Shown here one piece after another: positions 1 through 7,298 of a DNA stretch of 14,545 nt. The notes under the pieces are model-generated. The model was not told the origin of the DNA. It did no database searches and worked only from the letters and a program-made list of their open reading frames with translations. Source of the DNA: UBA12478 sp964513275 (lineage in GTDB: Bacteria; Patescibacteriota; Patescibacteriia; UBA9934; GWF2-40-263); assembly GCA_964513275.1 (NCBI GenBank), contig CAZELN010000024.1:1-14545 (forward strand). Reading direction: 5' to 3'. The number at the start of each line of letters is the position of its first letter. Position 1 is the stretch's first letter. A program made the position numbers and the translations under genes.

Positions 1-1
1 C

Positions 2-1300
2 TCGATTTCCAGTGCGCTCGTCGACAACGACGAGGACTGCGACGACACGAGCGCCTCGGTGAACCCCGACGGCTCGGAGACCTGCAACGGCGTGGACGAC
101 GACTGCGACGGTGACATCGATCCGGACAGCTCGAGCGACGCCAGCACCTGGTACCTGGACGCGGATTCCGACTCCTTCGGGAACTCGGCTTCCACGACCA
201 TGGCCTGCTCGCAGCCCTCGGGCTACGTCGCCGACGCGACCGACTGCGACGACACGAGCGACTCGGTGAACCCGAGTGCCTCCGAGACCTGCAACGGCGT
301 GGACGACGACTGCGACGGGACGACAGACCCGGACGCCAGCACGGACGCCAGCACCTGGTACGCGGACAGCGATTCCGATACGTTCGGCAACGCCTCGTCC
401 ACGACCATGGCCTGCTCGCAGCCCTCGGGCTACGTCGCCGACGCGACCGACTGCGACGACACCACTTCGAGCACCTACCCGGGCGCCACGGAGCTGTGTG
501 ACCTCGTCGACAACGACTGCGACAACACGACCGACGAGGGCGTCGAATCCACGTTCTACGCGGATGCCGACGACGACGGCTACGGCGACGCCGCCTCGAC
601 CGAGACGGCCTGCGAGGCCGACGACGGCTTCGTGAGCGACTCGACCGACTGCGACGACACCGACGCCACGGTTTACCCGGGTGCGCCGGAGCTGTGCGAC
701 GACCAGGACAACGACTGCGACAGCGACGGCTCGATCGACGAGAACGCGACCGACCAGACCACCTGGTCGCGCGACCACGACGACGACGGCTACGGCGACT
801 CCGACGTCACCTACCCGTCCTGCGACGCGCCCCCGGGCTACGTCGACATGAGCGGGGACTGCGACGACACGGACGAGAGCGTGAACCCGCTGGCGACCGA
901 GGTCTTCAACGAGATCGACGACGACTGCGACGGCGAAACCGACGAGGGCACCAGCTGCACCACCATGATCGAGATCTTCGACGGCGCAGGCGAGGCCACC
1001 TCGATCACCGGCGTGGTCAGCGACGACTCGACCCTCGACGGCGAGTGGTATCCCATGGGCGTCACGGGCGTCTCGGTCTCCCCGGCCTCCTTGGGAGGGG
1101 ACGAGTGGATGTACGAGATCCTGATGGACCTGTGTGTGTCCACCTCCGGGACGATCGTGATCGACGCGGAGTTCGAGGACGGCACCAGCCTGTGCGATGA
1201 CGGAACTTCCACGTACTACGCGTGGATGGACGACATCGAGCTCGACGGCGTCGTCTACGACAACGGCGACGGCACCTGCGCGGTGCAGCTCTCGCGCTAG
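2..1300 (+). CDS. MopE-type metal-binding-motif repeat protein, 3' part (5' end outside window)
   Basis: The frame is open from the left edge to a TAG at 1298-1300, giving 432 visible residues. It holds five units of the type DCDD-x(5-6)-NP/YPxAxExCNGVDDDCDGxxD, separated by WYxDxDxDxFG linkers with periods of roughly 60-69 residues. These match the 'putative metal-binding motif' family (Pfam Cu-binding_MopE). Asp-rich loops of this kind are thought to bind calcium or copper in secreted or surface proteins. The fifth unit reads ATEVFNEIDDDC, with Phe where the other units have Cys. The C-terminal region of about 110 residues (after EGTSC) has no repeats and looks like a small beta domain that I do not recognise. 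GC is near two thirds and third codon positions are almost all G or C, quite unlike the rest of the window. Family assignment is secure; the metal and function are not. The gene probably belongs to a different organism from its neighbours. Confidence 0.85.
   Translation, partial: SISSALVDNDEDCDDTSASVNPDGSETCNGVDDDCDGDIDPDSSSDASTWYLDADSDSFGNSASTTMACSQPSGYVADATDCDDTSDSVNPSASETCNGVDDDCDGTTDPDASTDASTWYADSDSDTFGNASSTTMACSQPSGYVADATDCDDTTSSTYPGATELCDLVDNDCDNTTDEGVESTFYADADDDGYGDAASTETACEADDGFVSDSTDCDDTDATVYPGAPELCDDQDNDCDSDGSIDENATDQTTWSRDHDDDGYGDSDVTYPSCDAPPGYVDMSGDCDDTDESVNPLATEVFNEIDDDCDGETDEGTSCTTMIEIFDGAGEATSITGVVSDDSTLDGEWYPMGVTGVSVSPASLGGDEWMYEILMDLCVSTSGTIVIDAEFEDGTSLCDDGTSTYYAWMDDIELDGVVYDNGDGTCAVQLSR
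191..462 (+). repeat. 207-nt-period direct repeat inside the metal-binding gene
   Basis: A 65-nt stretch at 191-255 recurs without a mismatch at 398-462. The block around 77-111 recurs around 284-318 at the same 207-nt (69-codon) spacing. The two units therefore arose by a recent in-frame duplication. The later units (from about 480) keep the protein pattern but have diverged in DNA. Confidence 0.85.
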
Positions 1301-1339
1301 TGCGCGAACGGCGGTTCATCCATGTGATGGCCGCTTTTA

Positions 1340-1348
1340 TGTTACAAT
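1340..1348 (+). promoter_or_regulatory. Extended -10 promoter element for the O-antigen ligase-like gene
   Basis: The bases TGTTACAAT (1340-1348) form an extended -10 box (TG, one base, TACAAT). Transcription would start near 1355, directly before the GTG at 1357, so the mRNA would be leaderless or nearly so. No -35 box is visible 16-18 nt upstream, where the sequence may already belong to the other side of the chimeric join. Confidence 0.4.
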
Positions 1349-1356
1349 TTCATCAT

Positions 1357-2883
1357 GTGATTAATTTGCGCACGGTCTACAAACGTGCGGAAGAGCACAC
1401 GGCGCTGGCCACGGCCGGACTTTTTCTGCTCCTTGGTCTCTTGATTGTCTTGCAGTCTATTTTTTCTCCCGCGCTTGTGATTGCAGGAGTTTTGGGAGGC
1501 TGTCTTGTGATCCTCACTTTTTTGCGTCCGCATTTTGCGCTGGGATTTCTTGCCGTCTATCTTCCGTTTGAGTCGCTCATCCTCAAGTTCATCCCTGATG
1601 AGGTCTATGTGTTTGCGCGATACGGTTCCGAGCTTCTGATTTATCTCATCGCCCTTGTTGTATTGGTCGGCATCCTCTCAGGCAAAAAGCGCTATCGCCA
1701 AACACCCTTTGACCTGCCGTTTGTGCTGTTTGTTGTGGTGCTGCTATGCTCGGCGCTCGTGAACTTAGTGTCACCCACCGTCGCCCTTCTTGGACTTCGA
1801 CAGATTCTCCGCTTCATGATCGTGTTCTTTCTGGTTGTGCAAGTCGCACCCAGCAAGATATTCATCAAGAATCTTACTTGGATCATGTTTGGGATCGTGG
1901 TCTTCCAATGTTTGCTGGGCATCATGCAAGCGATTATCGGCGAACCACTCGATCAGTTTTTACTCCCATCAGAAGCTCGTACCTATGGCACGCTCACACT
2001 CACCTCAGGTGTCGAACAGTTTTGGGATCCCGGGTCGCGCATTTTTGCGACGTTGGGAAGATATGATCGCTTTGGGAATTTCCTTTACCTTTTTCTCTTG
2101 ATCGCCACGGCGATTTTATTTACCAAAAAACTCTATCAGAAATATCCATGGGTGATGTGGTTGTTCGTGGTTGGAGTTCCGGCGTTGGTGCTTACGTATT
2201 CGCGCTCATCTTGGTTTGCGTTCTTGCTTGGGTTTCTGTTTATCGGTCTGGTGATGAAACACGATCGACGCGTCTTGGCTGGATTTGGGGCGCTCGTCGT
2301 GTTTCTGATGCTCGTACTCGCAGGCTCAGGACTGAACGTCAGTTTGATTACGGAGTCTCCAGGTCAAACCCTTTCCGAGCGTTTTTTCGAGACCTTTAGT
2401 TTGGCAAGGTGGCGAGGAGAGTATTACGGACTTGGACGAGTATTCTGGTTTATACACACACCAACAGATGTAGTCGCCGCCTCGCCGATTCTTGGTTTTG
2501 GCCCTGGACAGTACGGAGGAGGAGCGGTCGCGGCTCTCCATAATACAAAGGTTTATGAGGAGCTTGGACTTCCATTTGGCGTGTTTGGAACAGAAGGGGC
2601 GATTGATAACAACTGGTTTTCACTTTGGGGCGAGGTAGGAACGCTTGGCATGGTTTTCTATCTTTGGTTTTATGGCGGACTCTTTGTTTATGCGCTGAAT
2701 ATAGCTCGCACGCACAAAGATCCGTTTGTGCAGATGCTGGCGTTGGCTGTGGGAGCGATGCTGATTGGGGTCGCGTTTAACGCCTTTACGTCGTCGTTGC
2801 TGGAAATCCGTACGAGCGCCTTCTACCTGTGGTTGTACGCGGGATTTTTGTATGTGTTGGCGAATAGAGCACTAGAGCGTTAG
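1357..2883 (+). CDS. O-antigen ligase/polymerase family membrane protein (Wzy_C-like)
   Basis: This protein of about 508 residues is mostly hydrophobic, with around ten or more predicted membrane segments. Signature stretches are TYSRSSW at about residues 280-286, GFGPGQYG at about 380-387 in a long soluble loop, and DNNWFSLWGEVGTLG at about 417-431. These fit the O-antigen ligase/polymerase superfamily (PF04932), inner-membrane enzymes that join or polymerise lipid-linked glycans. Family members cannot be told apart as ligase or polymerase from sequence alone. The GTG at 1357 is preferred because the extended -10 box lies at 1340-1348; ATGs at 1339 and 1327 are in frame. The reading frame stays open backwards into the high-GC DNA to 1222, but that part (Arg-rich) is only a shadow of the other gene. 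A glycosyltransferase follows after 65 nt, which suggests shared work on a surface polysaccharide. Confidence 0.85.
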   Translation: MINLRTVYKRAEEHTALATAGLFLLLGLLIVLQSIFSPALVIAGVLGGCLVILTFLRPHFALGFLAVYLPFESLILKFIPDEVYVFARYGSELLIYLIALVVLVGILSGKKRYRQTPFDLPFVLFVVVLLCSALVNLVSPTVALLGLRQILRFMIVFFLVVQVAPSKIFIKNLTWIMFGIVVFQCLLGIMQAIIGEPLDQFLLPSEARTYGTLTLTSGVEQFWDPGSRIFATLGRYDRFGNFLYLFLLIATAILFTKKLYQKYPWVMWLFVVGVPALVLTYSRSSWFAFLLGFLFIGLVMKHDRRVLAGFGALVVFLMLVLAGSGLNVSLITESPGQTLSERFFETFSLARWRGEYYGLGRVFWFIHTPTDVVAASPILGFGPGQYGGGAVAALHNTKVYEELGLPFGVFGTEGAIDNNWFSLWGEVGTLGMVFYLWFYGGLFVYALNIARTHKDPFVQMLALAVGAMLIGVAFNAFTSSLLEIRTSAFYLWLYAGFLYVLANRALER

Positions 2884-2884
2884 G

Positions 2885-2929
2885 GGGTTAGATGGCTAGG
2901 TGGTTAAACCTAATAACCCAACCACCTAG
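2885..2929 (+). repeat. Interleaved inverted repeats between ligase and glycosyltransferase genes
   Basis: Two perfect inverted repeats interlock here. GGGTTA (2885-2890) pairs with TAACCC (2914-2919). CTAGGTGGTT (2896-2905) pairs with AACCACCTAG (2920-2929). The order A-B-A'-B' is a pseudoknot-like topology. There is no T tract, so it does not look like an intrinsic terminator. Its role is unknown; it could be an RNA structure, an operator or a leftover of short repeats. Confidence 0.5.
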
Positions 2930-2948
2930 TGCTTTAACCACTTCACTT

Positions 2949-4178
2949 ATGACCATCATCCAAGCCAACAAATTCTACTCCCTTAAAGGCGGGGCCGAGC
3001 GATACATGCTCGAGCTCTCGGCTTGGCTCGAAACACAGAGCCACACAGTCGTTCCTTTTGCGATGCAGCACCCAGATAATCTCGAGAGTCCCCATGCAGA
3101 GCAGTTTGTTTCGTACGTGCAAACAGAATCGATGCGCACAAATCCATGGCAGGCTCTGCGAACGGTGGGACGGATGGTCTACTCGCTTGAGGCGCGCCGG
3201 AAACTCGCCACGTTGATCGCTCAAGAAAAACCCGACCTCGCCCACATCCACAATATTTATACGCAGTTGAGTCCATCGATCCTTGATACATTGAAAGACC
3301 AGCACGTTCCCGTTGTCATGACCGTGCACGACCATCATCTCGTGAGTCCCCAGTACAATATTTGGGCGATGGGGTGCGGGGAGGATTATCGGAACGTCGG
3401 GATCGTAAAGGGAACCCTTGCGCGCTATCATAAGCATTCGTTAACGGCGAGTTTCATCCAAACAGCGGTCTACAAGTTTCATCGATGGCTTCGGATCTAT
3501 GAAAAAAACGTGAACGTATTTGTCTGTCCATCGCACTACATGAAACGACAGCTCGTCGCGGGCGGGTTTCACAAATAAAATTTTCGCGTGAACCATTACG
3601 GCATCGATCCACACAGCATCCAGTCACGTTATGATCACGACGGGTATTTTTTGTTTGTCGGTCGATTAAGCGAGGAGAAGGGGATAGAAACGATCGTTCG
3701 CGCTGCAAAATTGATTCCGGATGTGACGTTCAAAATCGTCGGTCGAGGTCCACAAATGGAGCGACTCCATCGCCTGGCCGAGGGCCTGACGAATGTTGAG
3801 TTTCTCGGATTCCGAATGGGGGAGGAGCTTGCACAACTGTATCGTGGAGCGACGGCCGTTTTGCTTCCCAGTCGCGTGCATGAGAATTTTCCGCTCGCTG
3901 CTCTGGAGTCGATGGCCGCTGGTAAACCTGTGATCGCGAGTCATGTTGGTGGTGTCCCGGAGATTGTTGAGGATCGAATCAACGGACTCCTGGTGAACCC
4001 TTCGGATCTTCACGGCTGGGCCGAGGCCATCATGCGCCTCGCTTATGATGAAGAGCTTCGTCTCTCAATGGCTCGCGCGGCACGTTCAACGATTGAGCAT
4101 CGGTTCAGGCTCGATGACCATGATCGCCGTTTGATGGCGATCTATGAGGAGGTCACCAGAACACACATTTCGGAGTAA
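2949..4178 (+). pseudogene. Family 4 glycosyltransferase interrupted by an in-frame TAA
   Basis: One GT-B fold glycosyltransferase is split by a stop at 3576-3578. The N-terminal half (2949-3578, 209 residues) starts MTIIQANKFYSLKGGAERY and contains HIHNIYTQLSP and TVHDHHLVSP, the usual acceptor-side domain. The C-terminal half continues in the same frame from 3579 with NFRVNHYGID, VGRLSEEKG, KIVGRGP and ENFPLAALESMAAGKPV, which carries the E-x7-E nucleotide-sugar signature of GT4. Together they would make about 409 residues, a normal GT4 length. Only one codon blocks the frame, so no frameshift is needed: GAA, CAA or AAA in place of TAA would restore it. The start at 2949 is chosen because the family motif begins there; an in-frame ATG at 2892 lies in the intergenic repeat. 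It may be a real nonsense mutation, a sequencing or assembly error, or two separately made halves (GTG at 3588 could restart). The sugar and acceptor are unknown. Confidence 0.8.
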
Positions 4179-4180
4179 CT

Positions 4181-4214
4181 AAAAATCGCCCCGAGTTTGT
4201 CGAAGGCGATTTTT
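4181..4214. terminator. Bidirectional intrinsic terminator between convergent genes
   Basis: AAAAATCGCC (4181-4190) pairs perfectly with GGCGATTTTT (4205-4214) around a 14-nt loop. The A run on one side and T run on the other let it end transcription from both strands. It lies 2 nt past the stop of the plus-strand glycosyltransferase and just beyond the stop of the minus-strand one. Confidence 0.85.
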
Positions 4215-4216
4215 TC

Positions 4217-5371
4217 TTAAGTAGTTTGTTTGGTGAGTTCCGGTTCCAGCCAGAGGAGTTCATACAAGTAGTCGGTCGTTTCTGCGATGTCCTTCCAGTC
4301 ATAATGCTTCGCAATGTGGATACGAGCCTCGGCACCTACGGCGCGAACAAGTTCTGGACTCTCTAAGAGCATTTTTAATTGTTGCACCAGATCCTTTTCG
4401 TTTCCGACTTCAAACGTCAAGCCGTGATCCTGTGTAAGTTCGAGGTTTTCAGGGATGTCTGAAGAGAGAACACACTTTCCATAACTCATCGCTTCCAATA
4501 CAGCAATCGGCAATCCTTCGGATTCAGAGGGGTGGACGGCGGCATAGGAGTTTGCAAATAACGTGTGCAATGTTTCTCCCACTTGGTTACCCGTGAGGAC
4601 GATGGACGGCTCATCCTTGACGAGATGCTCAAGCTCACGGACGTATTCATCTGTAAACGCGCTGCCGCCAACAATGGCAAGTTTTTTGTCACCTATGAGC
4701 TCTGGGTTGGCTTTCTTGAGCTTCTTCCAAGCGGCGATGAGCGTGTGCGCTCCTTTGTGACGCACGAGTCGCGCACACATCATGAGGTAGTTTCCTTGTT
4801 TCAAGTCGAACGGTTTAAGAAGCGCGACATCGGAATCCTCAAGCGGAATCTGTGTTCCGTTTGGGATGTACTTAGCTGTGATGCCATAGGAAAGGCGACA
4901 GTAGGTTTCAAGTGTTTTGGAAACGGCAATCGTTGCATCAGGAATCGTACAGGCGAAGCGTTCACCGATAGATAACATGAGTCGTGCCATGCGTCCCCAC
5001 TTCTGGTGGTGACGGTCGATACAATGGAATGTCACCACAACCTTCGCACTAGGGCGAAGAAGTTTTGGCAGCCAGGCCAAGAGTGACGGTCCCACGCCAT
5101 GGAAGTGGAACACGTCCACTTTTTCCTTTGCGGCTCGCAGGATAGAGGTGAAGGTATGGGTGATCGCATCGAAATGTTTTGACGGGAGCGACCACGTTTT
5201 GATGCAACGTACCCCGCGATAGTCTCGGATCGGCCAGGTATACCAAGAACGGCAAAACACGAGGACTTCATGTCCACGCGCGACCAGCTCGGCTGAGAGC
5301 TCCTCCACATGCCGTTCGATGCCCCCAGATCGGGCAGGAATGCCTTTTTGTCCGATCATCGCAATTTTCAT
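4217..5371 (-). CDS. Family 4 glycosyltransferase
   Basis: This is an intact 384-residue GT4 enzyme with a GT-B fold, predicted to transfer a sugar from a nucleotide donor in the cytoplasm. The N-terminal domain begins MKIAMIGQKGIPARSGGIERHVEELS and contains VFHFHGVGPSLLAWLPK and TFHCIDRHHQKWG. The C-terminal domain has ARLVRHKGAHTLIAAW, and ESEGLPIAVLEAMSYGK with the E-x7-E donor-binding pair. The ATG at 5371 matches the family start and lies about 5 nt after the predicted transcription start, so the mRNA would be almost leaderless; the frame is open 7 codons further upstream, but those codons fall in the promoter. It has its own promoter (5383-5411) and ends at a terminator shared with the convergent gene. 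Its low similarity to the broken neighbour suggests a different step, so it is unlikely to be a simple replacement. The donor sugar cannot be told. Confidence 0.88.
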   Translation of the reverse strand: MKIAMIGQKGIPARSGGIERHVEELSAELVARGHEVLVFCRSWYTWPIRDYRGVRCIKTWSLPSKHFDAITHTFTSILRAAKEKVDVFHFHGVGPSLLAWLPKLLRPSAKVVVTFHCIDRHHQKWGRMARLMLSIGERFACTIPDATIAVSKTLETYCRLSYGITAKYIPNGTQIPLEDSDVALLKPFDLKQGNYLMMCARLVRHKGAHTLIAAWKKLKKANPELIGDKKLAIVGGSAFTDEYVRELEHLVKDEPSIVLTGNQVGETLHTLFANSYAAVHPSESEGLPIAVLEAMSYGKCVLSSDIPENLELTQDHGLTFEVGNEKDLVQQLKMLLESPELVRAVGAEARIHIAKHYDWKDIAETTDYLYELLWLEPELTKQTT

Positions 5372-5382
5372 ATTGACGCGAA

Positions 5383-5411
5383 ATAATACCAAAAAATGGG
5401 CATTTTGTCAA
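5383..5411 (-). promoter_or_regulatory. Sigma-70-type promoter of the 4217-5371 glycosyltransferase
   Basis: On the minus strand, TTGACA (5406-5411) and TATTAT (5383-5388) are separated by exactly 17 nt. The expected start is near 5376, which leaves a leader of only about 5 nt before the ATG. The -35 box lies largely in the loop of the upstream gene's terminator. Confidence 0.8.
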
Positions 5412-5417
5412 TGCCCA
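5391..5417 (-). terminator. Intrinsic terminator of the surface-protein operon, overlapping a promoter
   Basis: Read on the minus strand, TGGGCATT (5410-5417) pairs with AATGCCCA (5397-5404) around a 5-nt loop, followed by six T (5391-5396). It lies 36 nt after the TAG of the 5454-7283 gene. Its loop contains most of the -35 box, and its T run forms part of the spacer, of the next gene's promoter. Confidence 0.8.
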
Positions 5418-5453
5418 CCCTCTGGATAACGTGTATTCGACTCTAAAAATGGC

Positions 5454-7283
5454 CTATTCCTCTACTTGTGCCTTTCCGCCTGCCATGAGGTCATTTGGAA
5501 GGTTTGTTGTGACGCTTGATCCACTTCGGCTGACGAAGGCGCCGGTGCGCGTGTCAGTTCCCGTTATTTGGATGTCGTAGAGCAGCACTGGCGTCTCGCC
5601 GACCATAGTCTCATCAGGTGTGAGTCCGAGTTCAAACGCGACGCCGACGATTTTACTCGTGGGAGAGAGACTGGGTTGGATGGATGTGGTTTCCCAAGTG
5701 ATCGTTTGTGTACTCGCATCGTACTCAACACCACTGTTTTGCGAAGACGATTGTCGACTCGTAAACACGACACCGCTTCCAAGTGTTCCCTCAATCCGAA
5801 CATTCGTAAGTTCATTGATCGTACCGTCCACGTGCCAGAAGACCCAGTACTTCGTCTCTACTCCGACCTGTGGGGGAAGAGGACCGCGGCCAAGTTGGTC
5901 ACCGCTTGCTGTTGCGTAACGTCCAAACGATTCAAATACGATTGGGGTCGTAATCGGCGAGGAGATGGTCGTTCCCTTTGAACTTACGTTTTGTCCAGAT
6001 CCATCGCCTAAGGTATACGTCGCGGTTGCTCGTGAAGTGAGATCCAGGCCATCCCAGTCACTCGTTTCGCTTTGTGAAATATTCCAGCGCAAGGGAACGC
6101 GGATCTTGACTTCACCAGACTCACCAGACGCAACTGAGCCGATCGGTTCACTTGCGTACGACTCTTTTGTGAGGAAGGGGCTTTCTGCTTCGATGAAGAG
6201 GATGAGGTTCGTGACGTCGAAATCCCCGATGTTTTCATAACGCACCATGAAGATGGCTTCGGCTCCCGGGCGGATAGTTGATGTGTCGACGCTATGCTCG
6301 ACCCGAATTTGTGGAGGCACGACTGGAGCCACGTGCGTAAGCGTTTCCTGTCTGTAGCGGCTTGCATCAAAGGTGAATGAGGGATGGAAGACAAACGTGA
6401 CCTTATCACCAGATTCTCCAAGGTAACCAACGAAATCGAGCGTTCCTGTCTCACCAGCAGCAATAGCGGGAACAACAAACGCTCCGTCTGTGATCGGGAT
6501 AGGGGAAGACAGGAACGTAAACCCATTTGGCCATTCGGGTTCGATTGAGATCATCGGGAAATCGATCTCGCCGGTGTTTTGATAGGTGATCGTGCCTTCA
6601 ACTTCTTGGAACGCCACGAGTTTGTCTGGGAGGGTCAGCGTCAGGGCAAGTGTTGATGAGCTTGGTGAGAAGGTATGGACACTTGTCTTTTTTCCAGCTT
6701 GGTCACGGTCGACTCCATACACAAAGGTGAGCGTACTCGTGAACGACTGTTCACCACCCACATCGCCAAACATGACTCCACGAACACGCACGGAGCCGGT
6801 TCCTCCCACAGGGATCGTCCCCAGTTCAATCGTTCCGTCTTCAACTTGAGTATCTTCAACGGAGAGTTCTTGCAAGAGGAAATGGTCTGGATAGGTGAGT
6901 TCGAGTTTGGCGTTATGAAGTGCCTCGTCGGTTCCGTTTGTATATCGGATAACGAGTGTCGATGGTGCACCGGTGACGATTTCGCGTGGAGCGACGGTTG
7001 CCTCAAACGAAATCTTGTCTTCAAACGCGACGGGTTTTGTGAGTCCTAAAAAGAGGGCGGCCACTCCAAGTCCTATAAGGGTGCCGATAAGCAGAAGATC
7101 AAAGGAAAACAACACCCGCGCAAACTTGAGACCACGATAGCGTTTGTCGAACCACTTGATAAAAGGAAGCAATAGCATCTTGCCTGGATGAACAGAAAGA
7201 CAAACCGTTCGTCCGAGAACCGAATCCGGTTTGCCGACGCTATCGCACGCGATTCCTTTTTTGAATTCTTCTTTGAGAGACAT
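5454..7283 (-). CDS. Membrane-anchored protein with DUF11/CARDB-like extracellular beta repeats
   Basis: The 609-residue product has a cytoplasmic N-terminal stretch (1-55, containing FIKWFDKRYRGLKFARV) and one membrane segment at about 56-80. The remaining roughly 530 residues are Thr/Ser/Val-rich and would be outside the cell. That part repeats a pattern like VIRYTNGTDEALHNAKLELTYP ... IPVGGTGSV, then ITYQNTGEIDFP, then VRYENIGDFDVTN. This is the 'additional strand / conserved repeat' style of DUF11 or CARDB Ig-like domains in cell-surface proteins. No enzyme motif is visible. The ATG at 7283 is 15 nt after the stop of the upstream gene; a later in-frame ATG at 7178 is possible. It is the last gene of the tight minus-strand operon and is followed by an intrinsic terminator. 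A structural or adhesion role is inferred only. Confidence 0.75.
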   Translation of the reverse strand: MSLKEEFKKGIACDSVGKPDSVLGRTVCLSVHPGKMLLLPFIKWFDKRYRGLKFARVLFSFDLLLIGTLIGLGVAALFLGLTKPVAFEDKISFEATVAPREIVTGAPSTLVIRYTNGTDEALHNAKLELTYPDHFLLQELSVEDTQVEDGTIELGTIPVGGTGSVRVRGVMFGDVGGEQSFTSTLTFVYGVDRDQAGKKTSVHTFSPSSSTLALTLTLPDKLVAFQEVEGTITYQNTGEIDFPMISIEPEWPNGFTFLSSPIPITDGAFVVPAIAAGETGTLDFVGYLGESGDKVTFVFHPSFTFDASRYRQETLTHVAPVVPPQIRVEHSVDTSTIRPGAEAIFMVRYENIGDFDVTNLILFIEAESPFLTKESYASEPIGSVASGESGEVKIRVPLRWNISQSETSDWDGLDLTSRATATYTLGDGSGQNVSSKGTTISSPITTPIVFESFGRYATASGDQLGRGPLPPQVGVETKYWVFWHVDGTINELTNVRIEGTLGSGVVFTSRQSSSQNSGVEYDASTQTITWETTSIQPSLSPTSKIVGVAFELGLTPDETMVGETPVLLYDIQITGTDTRTGAFVSRSGSSVTTNLPNDLMAGGKAQVEE

Positions 7284-7298
7284 AGATCTATCGTATCG

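Noticed and set aside
694..1200. Arg-rich plus-strand frame in the first gene
   Set aside because: It is a +2-type shadow of GAC/GGC-rich codons; the repeat pattern with conserved Asp and Cys lies in the other frame.
1222..1356. Upstream extension of the O-antigen ligase-like frame into the high-GC DNA
   Set aside because: The extra residues are Arg-rich and out of frame with the metal-binding gene that clearly codes there, and they cross the compositional break.
3579..3590. Frameshift in the glycosyltransferase
   Set aside because: Both halves share the same frame (positions divisible by 3), so one stop codon explains the break and no insertion or deletion is needed.
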